From DATCJA01 sp963814955 (GTDB lineage: Bacteria > Acidobacteriota > Vicinamibacteria > Vicinamibacterales > UBA2999), in assembly GCA_963814955.1 (NCBI GenBank), contig CAWFEX010000008.1:1-64000 (forward strand): DNA of 64,000 bases, given 5' to 3'. A model generated the notes under the pieces. The model searched no databases and had not been told where the DNA came from. It was given only the letters and a program-made list of their open reading frames with translations. Every line of letters starts with the position of its first letter. Positions within the stretch are counted from its first letter, which is position 1. Shown piece after piece: positions 17,088 through 26,821 of this stretch. Position numbers and translations under genes: made by a program.

Positions 17088-19877
17088 ATGCCGAAGCTGA
17101 TGACGGCGCTGCTTCTTACGGGTTTGGTCACTGTCAGCGCTCCACTGCCTGCCTTTACACAGCAACTCACGGGAACGCTGATCGGGACAGTGAGGGATGA
17201 GCAGGGCGGCGCCCTGGCCGGCGCCGCGGTCACCGTCAGCTCTTCGGCTCTCATCGGGGGGTCGCTGACCGCGAGAACCAACGAGCAAGGGCAACTCCGG
17301 TTTCAGGCGCTTCCTCCTGGCAGATACTTGCTCGCAATCGAGGCGGACGGGTTCGCTCCGTATCGCGAAGACGGAATCTCAATCGGAGCCGGGTCGACGA
17401 TTGATCGGCCTGCGGTGATGGTTCTGGCGGGAGTGACGCAGGCGATCGTGGTGGAGGCGCCAGGGTCGTGGCTCGATGCGCGAAACAGTGGGGTCGAAAC
17501 GCGCTTCGGCCAGGAGTACATCCGTGCGATTCCGGGACGGCGGCTGAGTATGTTCGATTTCATTCGGGCGGCCCCTGGTGTATCGCCCACGCTGCCATCG
17601 GGCACGGGCGGCCCGTTCAGTGCCGGGACCGCATTGTCGGCCTTCGGCTCGAACGTGAACGAAAACGCCTTCCTGCTCGACGGCACGAACTTCACCTGTC
17701 CGTGCACCGGCGGCTCCATCGCCGAACCAGGGATCGACGTCATCGAGGAGGTGCAGGTCCAGTCGGTCGGCGCGTCCGCCGAATTCGGGAACGTCATGGG
17801 TGCGGTCTTCAACGTGGTGACGAAACAGGGCAGTAACGCGTTCCAACACGACGCGTCGTACTACGCCCAACCAGACAGTCTTACCAGCCAACCCGTGCGC
17901 GTTCCCGTGCCAAACGGCAGCCGGCCCGAGAGCGGATACGAGCGGGTCCGGTATCACGATTTCACGGCAAACAGTGGTGGTCGCCTGGTGCGCGAACGGC
18001 TCTGGTTCTTTGCCGGCTACCAGTACCTGCGCGACTCCGACAGTCAGCCCGGCACCGATCCAGCGTTTCCACGAGTCTACGAGCAGGACAAGGTCCACAC
18101 GAAGCTGACATGGCAGGTCACACCGGGCCTCCGCGTGTTCTCGAGCTTTCACAAGGAGTTCTGGGTCAGCCCCGAGCGGCCGACGCTCGTGACGCCGTTT
18201 GAAACGACTTCACGAGTTACGGGCTCAGTGCCGACAACCACATTCGCCCACGTCACGCACAGCTTATCGAGCAACACGCTCTGGGATGCGCGCGTGGGAC
18301 GCTTCGCGCTCTCACAGGAAACGTCGCCAAGTTCCGGGAATCGCACCATATCGAACCGGTTCGATCGTGTGACGGGCGTCTCGAGCGGTGGTCCTCAGGG
18401 ATTCGGCGACCTGACCCTCATTCGCACGACGGCCAAAGCGACACTGACACACTACCGGCCGGCGCTGTTGGCGGCGGACCACGAGTGGAAAATGGGCGTG
18501 CAGATCGAGAAGGGCGAGCATCACGCGTACACCGTAATTCCTGGTGGGACGAGGTTCATCGACAGCAGCGGACAGCCGTTCCAGGCCGTGTCGCGCGCGC
18601 CGTCGACGCTCGGCGGCCAGTTCATCACCGCCGGTGTGTTCCTGAGCGAGTCCATCACGCTGGGGAATCGACTGACCCTGAATGCGGGCATCCGCTTCGA
18701 CCATACCCGAGCGGTGAGTCAGGACGTCCCGCGTCGCGATTTGGAGGGACGGGAGGTCGGAGAAACGGTCAAGGGCCTCGGGACGGCGTACACCTGGGAC
18801 GTGTGGTCGCCGCGATTGGGAGTCACGACGAGGCTGACAGGTGACGGCCGCACGATGCTTCGCGCGAGCTACGGCAGATTCCATTCGGGGGTGTTGACTG
18901 CGGAGCTCGCGTCGGTGCATCCGGCGCAAACGCCAAGCACCACGATGGCCTTCGATACAGCATCAGGCAGCTACACCCGATTGGTGTCCGTTGTCGATCC
19001 GACCATCAATCTGCGCCTGGATGGTGCGACGCGTACGCCACGGACGGACGAGTACTCGATTGGCATCGACCGGGAGATCTGGCGCCAGCTCAGGGGCGCC
19101 GTCGCCTATGTTCGGAAGAACGGCAGCAACTTCATTGGATGGACGGATACCGGCGGCCTGTATCGCGAGGTGACACACATGCTGCCAGACGGGCGCGTCG
19201 TGCCGATCTTCGTGATTGCCAATTCAGCCGCGGACCGTCGTTTCCTGCTGACGAATCCCGAGGGGTACTCGTTGACGTACGATGGCGTGGTCATGGCCGT
19301 CGAAAAACGGCAGTCCGATCGATGGCAAGCGTTTGCGTCGTACACCATTTCGAACACTCGAGGGCTGATCCCATCGAGCGGAGGCACGGCGGCCGATCCC
19401 CAGGGCGGTAGCACGTTTGGCGGCAGGTTTACCCTCGGCCGCGACCCGAACAGCCTGACGAATGCCCGCGGACGATTGCCGAACGACCGGCCACACATGA
19501 TACGCCTCGCCGGTTCGTCCCAGCTGCCGAAAACGGGCTTCGTCGTCGCCGCCAACCTGCAGCACTTCACCGGCAAGCCATGGGCGGCCGGCGCGCAGGT
19601 TGCCCTCCCTCAAGGTGATCAGCGAATTCTGCTCGAGCCGCGAGGCACGCGCCGGCTTTCTTCGCAGACGCTCTTGGACCTACGCGTGTCTCGAACGCTG
19701 TCGGTCGGGGGTCAGACCCGGATTGAACTCCTGCTGGACGTCTTGAACGCGCTGGGCGACACGGCAGAAGAGGCGCTCGCAACAGACAATCTGTTCAGTC
19801 CGAACTTCAGTCAGCCTACCGTCTTTGTCGATCCGCGGCGCGTGATGATCGGCGCGCGGCTGAACCTGGGCCGATGA
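17088..19877 (+). CDS. TonB-dependent receptor with carboxypeptidase-regulatory domain
   Basis: A 929-residue outer-membrane receptor. A signal peptide (MTALLLTGLVTVSAPLPAFT) is followed by a carboxypeptidase-regulatory-like domain (LIGTVRDEQGGALAGAAVTV, LPPGRYLLAIEADGFAPYRE). Next is a plug with DGTNFTCPCTGGSIAEPGID and FNVVTKQGSNAFQHDASYYA, then a long barrel ending in RRVMIGARLNLGR. Such receptors take up large substrates such as oligosaccharides using TonB energy; the substrate here is not evident. The ATG at 17088, after GGAGGG, is preferred to the upstream frame start at 17040. The gene diverges from the ECF sigma gene. Confidence 0.92.
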   Translation: MPKLMTALLLTGLVTVSAPLPAFTQQLTGTLIGTVRDEQGGALAGAAVTVSSSALIGGSLTARTNEQGQLRFQALPPGRYLLAIEADGFAPYREDGISIGAGSTIDRPAVMVLAGVTQAIVVEAPGSWLDARNSGVETRFGQEYIRAIPGRRLSMFDFIRAAPGVSPTLPSGTGGPFSAGTALSAFGSNVNENAFLLDGTNFTCPCTGGSIAEPGIDVIEEVQVQSVGASAEFGNVMGAVFNVVTKQGSNAFQHDASYYAQPDSLTSQPVRVPVPNGSRPESGYERVRYHDFTANSGGRLVRERLWFFAGYQYLRDSDSQPGTDPAFPRVYEQDKVHTKLTWQVTPGLRVFSSFHKEFWVSPERPTLVTPFETTSRVTGSVPTTTFAHVTHSLSSNTLWDARVGRFALSQETSPSSGNRTISNRFDRVTGVSSGGPQGFGDLTLIRTTAKATLTHYRPALLAADHEWKMGVQIEKGEHHAYTVIPGGTRFIDSSGQPFQAVSRAPSTLGGQFITAGVFLSESITLGNRLTLNAGIRFDHTRAVSQDVPRRDLEGREVGETVKGLGTAYTWDVWSPRLGVTTRLTGDGRTMLRASYGRFHSGVLTAELASVHPAQTPSTTMAFDTASGSYTRLVSVVDPTINLRLDGATRTPRTDEYSIGIDREIWRQLRGAVAYVRKNGSNFIGWTDTGGLYREVTHMLPDGRVVPIFVIANSAADRRFLLTNPEGYSLTYDGVVMAVEKRQSDRWQAFASYTISNTRGLIPSSGGTAADPQGGSTFGGRFTLGRDPNSLTNARGRLPNDRPHMIRLAGSSQLPKTGFVVAANLQHFTGKPWAAGAQVALPQGDQRILLEPRGTRRLSSQTLLDLRVSRTLSVGGQTRIELLLDVLNALGDTAEEALATDNLFSPNFSQPTVFVDPRRVMIGARLNLGR

Positions 19878-19986
19878 GGTCTGCGCCCAGCGCTCGTAAT
19901 GACCGCCGCCGATCCGAGCTGAAGTAATCCCCAACCGGTTTTGCGCGTTACAGAGCGTCAACCAGTTTAGCCAGAAGGAGTTTTCT

Positions 19987-20592
19987 ATGGCGATAGGAAT
20001 GCCGCACTTCGGTTACGTGTCAGGATTGGTGTTGCTCGTGGTCTTGACGGGTCTTGGGTGTCAGGGCAATCCAGAAACCCCGGCCTCTCCGAGCTTGCTT
20101 GGTGGGTCGTGGTCGGCGGCGGGTGCACGAGCTTTGGCATCCGGTGCCAATGCACAGCCGTTAATAGAGGTGCCGGGGAGCATGCCCGCTGGAGGCGGTG
20201 GGATGGCGAATTCCGTGCCGACAGCCACTCCGAATACCAACGTCATAGAAACCACGATCGACGTGCACGGCGCGCCTCCAAATACCGACTTGTACTTTCA
20301 AATTGCCCACGACGCTTACCTTGGCGCAGTGCCGGCCCGCGGGAACGGTGTCTGCGACCGCGTTGCAGAATTCGGCTTCGCCAATCCGCCGTTACACGCA
20401 GGTGGCGATGCAGGCGTTATCCACACATCACCGGGAGGCGCCGGCAGTACCCACATCAGGTTTGAGCTTCCCGAGGGATTCCAAAACGGCGCGTACGAAC
20501 CCGGAGCGACGGTGGACCAGATGTTCCGCGTCGTGAATCTGACGAAGACGTTCGAACTTCGTACGCCGTGTATGACCTTGTTGATGAAGTAG
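19987..20592 (+). CDS. Lipoprotein of unknown function
   Basis: A 201-residue protein with a lipoprotein signal (VLLVVLTGLGC, cysteine near residue 23). The mature part begins with a Ser/Ala/Gly-rich linker, then PGSMPAGGGGMANSVPTATP and a probable beta-sandwich domain (VIETTIDVHGAPPNTDLYFQ, THIRFELPEG, DQMFRVVNLTKTFEL). No known catalytic motif is seen. It begins 109 bases after the TonB receptor and carries the TTTTGCGCGTT element in its leader, so the two may respond to the same control. It could be a surface partner of the receptor; that is inference from position only. Confidence 0.65.
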   Translation: MAIGMPHFGYVSGLVLLVVLTGLGCQGNPETPASPSLLGGSWSAAGARALASGANAQPLIEVPGSMPAGGGGMANSVPTATPNTNVIETTIDVHGAPPNTDLYFQIAHDAYLGAVPARGNGVCDRVAEFGFANPPLHAGGDAGVIHTSPGGAGSTHIRFELPEGFQNGAYEPGATVDQMFRVVNLTKTFELRTPCMTLLMK

Positions 20593-20616
20593 GGACAGAC
20601 CGCCGCCGCGCGTCAG

Positions 20617-20648
20617 GGGTTCCGCCTCACCGCCGTGCGACGGAACCC
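20617..20648 (+). terminator. Hairpin after the lipoprotein gene
   Basis: GGGTTCCG (20617-20624) and CGGAACCC (20641-20648) form an 8-base perfect stem with a 16-base loop, 25 bases after the stop codon. There is no clear U-tract, so it may be a weak or factor-dependent terminator. Confidence 0.4.
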
Positions 20649-20716
20649 GTCAGCTAGAGGAATGGTCGTTCTCTTCAGAATTCGGCTTACCGGCCGGCTG
20701 CGACACTTTCAGTACA

Positions 20717-21868
20717 ATGCCTTCCATGAGACGGAAGGTCGCCGTCATCCCTGCGCTCCTGTTGGCCGCAGGGGTCGCCCTCGCGCAGGGCGGCCGTCAG
20801 GGCGGGGGCGATCGTCAGCCTGAGTCACCGCTTCCGAACATTCGCGAGTACAAACCGAGGTCGACCCTCGTCGTTCCCGAGCACTCGGTCCCGCGCGCCA
20901 AGTTCCCCGCGATTGACCTGCACGGCCATCCGCCGCCACTGACATCTCGCGAGGCGGTCGAGCGAGTCGTCAGCGCAATGGACCCGCTCAATCTGCGAAT
21001 CATGGTCGTCACCGGCAATCCTGGACGGATTTCCCGCGAGCAGATGCGTCAGGTCCTGCAAGTGGTCGGCGCTTCGGAGCACAAGGATCGCTTCGCGATC
21101 TTCGCGAATATCGACTTCCGCAACGTTGGCCCCGGCTTCGGCCAGATGGCGGCGGAACAGCTCGAAGCCGATGTGAAGGCGGGCGCCGTCGGCCTTGGCG
21201 AAATCATGAAGGACTTCGGCCTGACCGCGCGCCGAGCGGATGGAACCAGGCTGAAGCTGGACGACCCTGATCTCGATCCGATCTGGGCCGCGGCAGCGCA
21301 CCTGAACATTCCGGTGATGATGCACATCGGCGATCCGGCGCCGTTCTGGAGCGCATTCGATTATTCGAACGAGCGCTATCTCGAGATGGCGCTGTTCCCC
21401 AATCGCCGCTGTCCAGCCGAGCGATGCCCGCCCTTCGAGGAGCTGATGGGCGAGCGGGATCGCCTGTTCAAGAAGCACCCGAAGACGAAGTTCGTGGCCG
21501 CGCACTTCGGGTGGCACGCCAACGACCTGGGTCGCTTGGCCAGGATGTTCGACGATATGCCGAACCTCTACGTCGAGACCGGTGCGATCCTCTACGAGCT
21601 CGGCCGGCAGCCCCGATTCGCCCACGACTTCTTCGTGAAGTACCAGGACCGTGTCATGTTCGGCAAAGACACGTTTGCCCCTGAGGAGTACCCGTACTTC
21701 TGGCGCACCTTCGAGACCGCCGATGAGTACTTCGACTACTACCGCGACTACCACGCGTTCTGGAAGCTCAATGGTCTGGCGCTTCCCGATGCGGTCCTGC
21801 GTAAGCTGTACTTCGAAAACGCGCTCAAACTGATTCCTGGACTGCCGCGGGCGGCTTTTCCGAAGTAG
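20717..21868 (+). CDS. Secreted amidohydrolase (Amidohydro_2 family)
   Basis: A 383-residue exported enzyme. The signal peptide is VAVIPALLLAAGVALAQ. The fold is a metal-dependent TIM-barrel hydrolase: FPAIDLHGHPPP gives the first H-x-H pair, VGLGEIMKDFG the strand 3 region, IPVMMHIGDPAPFW the strand 5 histidine, KFVAAHFGW the strand 6 histidine, and DRVMFGKDTF the strand 8 aspartate. Relatives include decarboxylating and amide-hydrolysing enzymes (PF04909); the substrate is unknown. The start may be ATG 20717 or 20726. It stands alone between a hairpin on each side. Confidence 0.82.
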   Translation: MPSMRRKVAVIPALLLAAGVALAQGGRQGGGDRQPESPLPNIREYKPRSTLVVPEHSVPRAKFPAIDLHGHPPPLTSREAVERVVSAMDPLNLRIMVVTGNPGRISREQMRQVLQVVGASEHKDRFAIFANIDFRNVGPGFGQMAAEQLEADVKAGAVGLGEIMKDFGLTARRADGTRLKLDDPDLDPIWAAAAHLNIPVMMHIGDPAPFWSAFDYSNERYLEMALFPNRRCPAERCPPFEELMGERDRLFKKHPKTKFVAAHFGWHANDLGRLARMFDDMPNLYVETGAILYELGRQPRFAHDFFVKYQDRVMFGKDTFAPEEYPYFWRTFETADEYFDYYRDYHAFWKLNGLALPDAVLRKLYFENALKLIPGLPRAAFPK

Positions 21869-21957
21869 GACGTCGAACATCGACGTGCTCGCGCGATGCA
21901 AACCGACGAGGCCATCGAAGAGCTCTCTGGTCGATCGACTGCAGGCGGCTGGCGTGT

Positions 21958-21978
21958 GCGCGAGAGGTTCTCTCGCGC
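21958..21978. terminator. Bidirectional hairpin between converging genes
   Basis: GCGCGAGAG and CTCTCGCGC form a perfect 9-base stem with a 3-base loop. It lies between the 3' ends of the amidohydrolase and the kinase on the opposite strand, nine bases before the kinase stop. Confidence 0.6.
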
Positions 21979-21986
21979 GAGTCAGG

Positions 21987-24854
21987 CTATGGCGCGACGT
22001 CCATCACCCAGATGTCGGCAAGGTCGTCTTGCCACGGAAAGTAGATGAACCTTCCGTCCGTGCTCGGTTGCATTTGACCAATCGTGCCTCGCTTCCCCAC
22101 GAGATTTGTCACGGGCCGTTCGCTCTGGTCCTTCAAGGACACCTTCCAGAGGTTTCCCTCCCTCTCCTCTTCGCCTCTGAAGTAGATCTCGTTGCCATCC
22201 CGCGACCAGCTCGGCGACTGTCCCGCCCCACGCGTCAGGAGCTGGTCCTCGCCGCCCTGCAACGAGGCCCGCCACAGTTGAAACCGCCCCCCGCGATTTG
22301 AGTGGAAAGCCAGCCATCGTCCGTCGGGCGACCACGTGGGGTTGGAGTCCAACGCCAGGTGTCGCGTAATCTGCCGCGACTCCTTGCCGTCGGCGGAGAC
22401 CACCCAAATGTCCGAGTTGCCGGTACGGTTCGAAGTAAACGCGATCTCGCGTCCGTCGGGCGACCAGTGCGGTATGAAATCGACTCCGCGGCTACGCGTC
22501 AATTGCATCGCCGGACCGTCCGTGGCGGGCATGACCCAGAGTTCACGGTCGCCGGTCCGGTACGAATAGAACACGAGACGGCGCCCGTCGGGCGTCCAGT
22601 CTGGGGCCCAGTCCGGGGCAGGGTCGGCGGTCAACTGGACCGCGGTGCCACCAATCGGCATGACATAGAGATCCTGGTTGCCTGTCCGATCGGAGCTGTA
22701 CGCGACGTGCTGTCCGTCCGGCGACACATTCAATTGTTCGATATACGCCTGGTCGAACGTGATCTGCTCGGCATCCGCCCATGTGGCCGGTCGGTTCTCG
22801 AGAATCGGCACGCGCCAGAAGTTCGACACCCAGCGTCCCTTGGAGTACAGCAGCCGCGAACCGTCCCGTGAAAACCTGAAATCGCGAATCTCGAGGCCGG
22901 TGGTCACGCGTTCCGGATTGCCGGCTCCGGCTCCATCGACGATTCGCCGGCGCCAGAGATCCGTTGGTCCCACGCAGTTGCAGACGTAAAAGAGATACCG
23001 TCCGTCCGGAGACCATTGCGGACGACGAACGTTCGCGCCGGTGTTGATGATGATGAAGGATGCGCCATCCGCCAGTCGCAGCACTCGCAAGTGAGCGATC
23101 TCTGAGACCTGCTGAACCCCCTCGACGTACGCGAGGTATCGGGTGTCAGGCGACCAGCTCAAGTCGAGTCGGCTGTTTTCGGAGCCCGGCAGGCTCAGCC
23201 GGATCGATTCGCGAGTGACGATGGAGACGATGTCGACGAAATGCTCGGCTCGAGCCGAAACGGTGTATGTCGTCACCGCCAGCCGGGTTCCGTCGGCCGA
23301 CCACTCGGGTGCGCTGTGACGGCCGTAGTCCGTTCCGGGCGTGGCGATCAATAAGGAGGGCGCGCCGCCGAGCGCCGGCATCAGGTAATAGCCGCCGCCA
23401 TCGCGATCGGACCAGAACGCAATGGAGCGCCCATCCTGTGACCAGCTCGGATACCGATCGATTCCCGAGTGGTCGTTTGTACGATTGACCGCTTGTCCGC
23501 CAGGTGCCGGGGCGACCCAGATGTCCCAGTCACCGGTCTCGTTCGATTCGTACGCGATGGTTCGGTTGTCGGGCGACCAGGTCGCATAGTCTTCAACACC
23601 CACAGCGCTCGTCACTTGCGTCGGATTCATCAGCGCTGGCACCGGTGTGTCGGGGTCGCTCACTCGCAACACGATCAGAGCAGCCACCGCTGCGCCCACA
23701 CTGGCCAACGTCAGCCACGACACCGGCCGCGATAACGCGCGAAGTGCGGCCTGGACTACGGCGCGGCCGGCCTGCGTCGGCGGCGTCAGGGCGGCTTCGA
23801 TCTCCATCCGCGCTTTGGCGAGGTTGACCAGACGCTGCTCGGGATCTCTCTGCAAGCAGCGACTCAGCAAGTCGCGCATCTTTGAAGGTAACGACCGTGG
23901 AAGTCGCTCCCAGTCAGGCGCGCGCTCGAAAATGGCGGCAAACGTCGCCGCGACCGTCTCGCCCGTAAACGGTGGCCGCCCCGTGAGCATTTCGTACAGC
24001 ACGCAGCCGAAGGCCCAGATGTCGGAGCGCGCGTCCACGGGCAAACCGCGGGCTTGCTCCGGGCTCATATAGGCCGCTGTCCCTAGAATCAGGCCGACTC
24101 GCGTGGCGCCGATGGCGCCCGTCGCGGGCTGCGACGCGTTGTGTGTCGATGCGATCTCATTCGCCGCCGCCTTCGCCAACCCAAAATCCAGCACCTTGAC
24201 CGCCCCATCGGGCGTGATCTTGATATTGGCCGGCTTCAAGTCCCGATGGATGATTCCCTTTCGATGCGCGGCATCAAGCGCGTCGGCGATCTGTCGCGCG
24301 ATGACCAACGCCTCGCGCGGCGGGATCGGCCCGCCGTGCAGCCGATCGGCCAGCGTCTCGCCTTCGACGAGCTCCAGTACGAGCGCGGGCATGCCGTGCG
24401 CGTCCTCGAACCCGTAGATGGCGCCAATATGAGGATGATTGAGCGCCGCGAGCATGCGGGCTTCGCTCTCGAACCGTGCCAGGCGGTCGGCGTCCGCGGT
24501 AAATCTTGCGGGCAGGACCTTGATGGCCACATCGCGTCGCAGTCGTGAATCGTTCGCGCGATACACTTCGCCCATGCCGCCTCGTCCGAGGAGCGACAGC
24601 ACTCGATAACAACCAAGCTGCTGGCCGGTCAGATCGTTGGCGACGACGTCACCGAGCTGCGTACTGGGTGACCCGCCCACAAAGTCCATGAAGCTGCCCG
24701 TGGAGGCCGGCTGATTGAGCAGCAGGTGCACCTCGCGCTGCAACAAGGCGTCGCCTTCACACGCGTCTGCCAGGAACTGAGCGCGATCGCGATCGGCATG
24801 GGTTCGAGCCGCGTGATACAGCCCTTTAATGCGTTCCCAACGCTCAGGTGTCAT
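21987..24854 (-). CDS. Ser/Thr protein kinase with TolB/WD40-like propeller
   Basis: A 955-residue paralogue of the kinase at 13553, sharing its N-terminal region (MTPERWERIKGLYHAARTHA, then LLNQPASTGSFMDFVGGSP). Kinase motifs are LLGRGGMGEVYRANDSRL, IIHRDLKPANIKITPDG, VLDFGLAKAA and YMSPEQARGLPVDARSDIWA. A transmembrane helix (LASVGAAVAALIVLRV) is followed by about ten propeller blades of the form SPDGR--AF-SNRTGN-DIWV, typical of TolB-like domains. The ATG at 24854 is chosen to match the paralogue. The gene stands alone, with about 200 bases to the next gene upstream. Confidence 0.9.
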   Translation of the reverse strand: MTPERWERIKGLYHAARTHADRDRAQFLADACEGDALLQREVHLLLNQPASTGSFMDFVGGSPSTQLGDVVANDLTGQQLGCYRVLSLLGRGGMGEVYRANDSRLRRDVAIKVLPARFTADADRLARFESEARMLAALNHPHIGAIYGFEDAHGMPALVLELVEGETLADRLHGGPIPPREALVIARQIADALDAAHRKGIIHRDLKPANIKITPDGAVKVLDFGLAKAAANEIASTHNASQPATGAIGATRVGLILGTAAYMSPEQARGLPVDARSDIWAFGCVLYEMLTGRPPFTGETVAATFAAIFERAPDWERLPRSLPSKMRDLLSRCLQRDPEQRLVNLAKARMEIEAALTPPTQAGRAVVQAALRALSRPVSWLTLASVGAAVAALIVLRVSDPDTPVPALMNPTQVTSAVGVEDYATWSPDNRTIAYESNETGDWDIWVAPAPGGQAVNRTNDHSGIDRYPSWSQDGRSIAFWSDRDGGGYYLMPALGGAPSLLIATPGTDYGRHSAPEWSADGTRLAVTTYTVSARAEHFVDIVSIVTRESIRLSLPGSENSRLDLSWSPDTRYLAYVEGVQQVSEIAHLRVLRLADGASFIIINTGANVRRPQWSPDGRYLFYVCNCVGPTDLWRRRIVDGAGAGNPERVTTGLEIRDFRFSRDGSRLLYSKGRWVSNFWRVPILENRPATWADAEQITFDQAYIEQLNVSPDGQHVAYSSDRTGNQDLYVMPIGGTAVQLTADPAPDWAPDWTPDGRRLVFYSYRTGDRELWVMPATDGPAMQLTRSRGVDFIPHWSPDGREIAFTSNRTGNSDIWVVSADGKESRQITRHLALDSNPTWSPDGRWLAFHSNRGGRFQLWRASLQGGEDQLLTRGAGQSPSWSRDGNEIYFRGEEEREGNLWKVSLKDQSERPVTNLVGKRGTIGQMQPSTDGRFIYFPWQDDLADIWVMDVAP

Positions 24855-25051
24855 CGATTCCACGGACAGCCCTCGCCAGCGTAGCCGGAATGCTCGCGCG
24901 AAGAAATCCCAAACCAGTCAGCAATTGAACGAGCGAAAGATTCAAGACCACAGACGCCCTTGTCCCGGCGAATGTCCCTTGGCTCTATACGTTACTGGCG
25001 AAAGCGCGAATCGCAGTGATCTGTCCGATCGAAGTCGGCTGGGCCGGACCG

Positions 25052-25711
25052 TCATGGATTGACGCGACGCAGCATCGAGAATTCCCACGCGAACCGCGTG
25101 CCGGTAGTGCTGACTCTGAATCCTTCGATTTCCGCAGCTCCGTACAAAGAGGCTTTCGGATGGACGAATGACCGAAACGAACGACCCATGAGCCGAAGCG
25201 TTCCGTTGATCATGCAAACGACGAATCGTACCCAGAAGCGATCCCGTGGGAAGCTCAAAACAAGCGTCCGGAGTGCGTGGCGAGCGGCTTCGCGAGTGAG
25301 ACGGATGCCATCGGGCGAACAGCACACGACGCGGTTGAGCACGACAATGTGAGCAGGCGCAACGGACGTCGGGTCTTCCAGAACGTCCGCCACGCGGAAC
25401 GCGCTTCGAATATCGATGCCCTTTTGTCGTGCGAGTTCGCGTGCATAAGGCTCATAAGCGGCCACGAGCTCGATGATCTCCCCCTCCTGTGCGCCGGCCG
25501 ATAGCAGCTCGGCCTGCATCGTGCCGATTCCGCCACCAATCTCGAGGACTCGAGCGCCGTCTAGGTCACCGGCTGGGATGCTCGCAAGCATCTTGCGTTC
25601 GAGCGGGTCAGGCCCTTTCTTGCAGTACTGATTGAGTTGCTTCTGTGCAGTCTTGGGCTTGAATATCTCCTCGCACACCTCAGCACGGCAGCAGGCTGGC
25701 ACGAGTGCCAT
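25052..25711 (-). CDS. Class I SAM-dependent methyltransferase
   Basis: A 219-residue soluble protein. An N-terminal cysteine-rich segment (ACCRAEVCEEIFKPKTAQKQ) is followed by GARVLEIGGGIGTMQAELLS, the SAM-binding motif I, then VAAYEPYARELA and PAHIVVLNRVVCCSPDG, motifs II and IV. The combination of the CC-EVCEEIFKPKTA opening with a Rossmann methyltransferase is a recurring family without an assigned substrate. The ATG at 25711 is taken as start; a GTG four codons upstream is possible. It is monocistronic in this view. Confidence 0.78.
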   Translation of the reverse strand: MALVPACCRAEVCEEIFKPKTAQKQLNQYCKKGPDPLERKMLASIPAGDLDGARVLEIGGGIGTMQAELLSAGAQEGEIIELVAAYEPYARELARQKGIDIRSAFRVADVLEDPTSVAPAHIVVLNRVVCCSPDGIRLTREAARHALRTLVLSFPRDRFWVRFVVCMINGTLRLMGRSFRSFVHPKASLYGAAEIEGFRVSTTGTRFAWEFSMLRRVNP

Positions 25712-25843
25712 GATACGCGCCACGTTGGCGGCTTTTCGAGTGGCACTATGGACGATCCGTCGGCTTTCCGCTCATATATCTGAACTGCCGATCTGATTTC
25801 AATTGCAGTCGGCAACATCGTACGGGTGAACAGCGCCATTTTC

Positions 25844-25954
25844 ATGGCCAACGTCCCACGGCACGCGAACAACGTGCTCGCCGTTGGGGGCGCTGTACTC
25901 CTGGCAGGAATTGCTTATGTGATCTACCGAATGCACCGCCGGCTCGGCGGCTGA
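25844..25954 (+). CDS. Possible 36-residue membrane protein
   Basis: A short frame reads MANVPRHANNVLAVG, then a hydrophobic stretch GAVLLAGIAYVIYRM and a basic tail HRRLGG. The arrangement of one membrane helix with positive residues on both sides looks like a small inner-membrane protein. A GTG six codons upstream is also in frame. There is no supporting neighbour and no clear ribosome-binding site. Confidence 0.3.
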   Translation: MANVPRHANNVLAVGGAVLLAGIAYVIYRMHRRLGG

Positions 25955-26000
25955 AGGTGGAGCACGTCGGACGACGCGGGGAGACGACTCGGTTGGAGCT

Positions 26001-26284
26001 GATGGCTTAGGGGTGGGTGCAGATCTGGGCGCAGCACTTTTCGCTCGTCACAACTCGTTCATTCACCAGTCGTTACGGAGACTGCCCGCGCCCAGGGCAG
26101 GTGCGTTACCAGGCTGCGCTACGCCCCGACTCGAAATCTCTAAGGATTTTACTCCCCTTGTGACACGGGCGCTCGTGACCGTCGCAAAACTCGTCGCAAA
26201 CGACAACTGTCGCAAAACTCGAGTCGCCAGAGAGCAGCGGATTCCTTCGAGATTCCAAGAGTGTCGCCCCGTAACCTGCGTTGA
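26001..26284 (-). repeat. tRNA-Pro att-type repeat, copy 2 (5' half only)
   Basis: Positions 26089-26130 repeat the tRNA-Pro from anticodon loop to 5' end with two mismatches. 26131-26284 repeats the DNA upstream of the true tRNA (1142-1297). The 3' half of the tRNA is missing and is replaced by an 88-base arm (26001-26088) that is shared with copy 3 at 29455. This is the pattern of an attachment-site junction. Confidence 0.7.
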
Positions 26285-26821
26285 TCACTGGTCGACCACC
26301 CGCCTCCAAAGCAGGGTCCCTGGTATCGAACCTTGCCGAGCACGCGCTCGTCCAGCCGAGGCTGCGCACAGTTCACGAGTCGACAGCGTTTGCACACTGT
26401 CAGCCCACGCGACCGGCGAGTGGGTTGGCGTTCAATCAGCCAGGTCCTTCGGTTGTGCATCGCGTGCGCGTCGGCACGGCGATTGTGTGGGTGGGCTTGC
26501 TGACTTGCGCCGTCCTCCCTTCAGAGATGCCCAGGCGTTGCATCCTGGAGATGAGCGTCGTCCTGGATAGTCCTGGCCTCGCCGCCGCACCGCGGTTGGC
26601 CGCCGCCCGCTGAAATCTGTACTGACACTTGGATTGGCTGCGACTTGGTTAATCAGAACTGCAGCCGCGCCGCGCGTGTCCGCAGTTCCGACTTTCCAGT
26701 CGAGCTTTGCGGTCACACGACGGCGTCTTCGAAGGCCGGATCGCGCACCGCCGGCTACAAACGAAACGTGGTACCTTACGCTGGCGATCAATGTGATTGC
26801 TTCCAGGAAGGAGACGCTGAT

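Noticed and set aside
24890..25051. Mini-repeat shared with 6345-6380 (GTTACTGGCG)
   Set aside because: Only about ten bases agree before the similarity is lost; this is too short to claim a repeat.
26013..26570. 185-codon frame over att copy 2
   Set aside because: It reads through the tRNA-derived repeat and non-coding flank; nothing in it looks like a protein domain.
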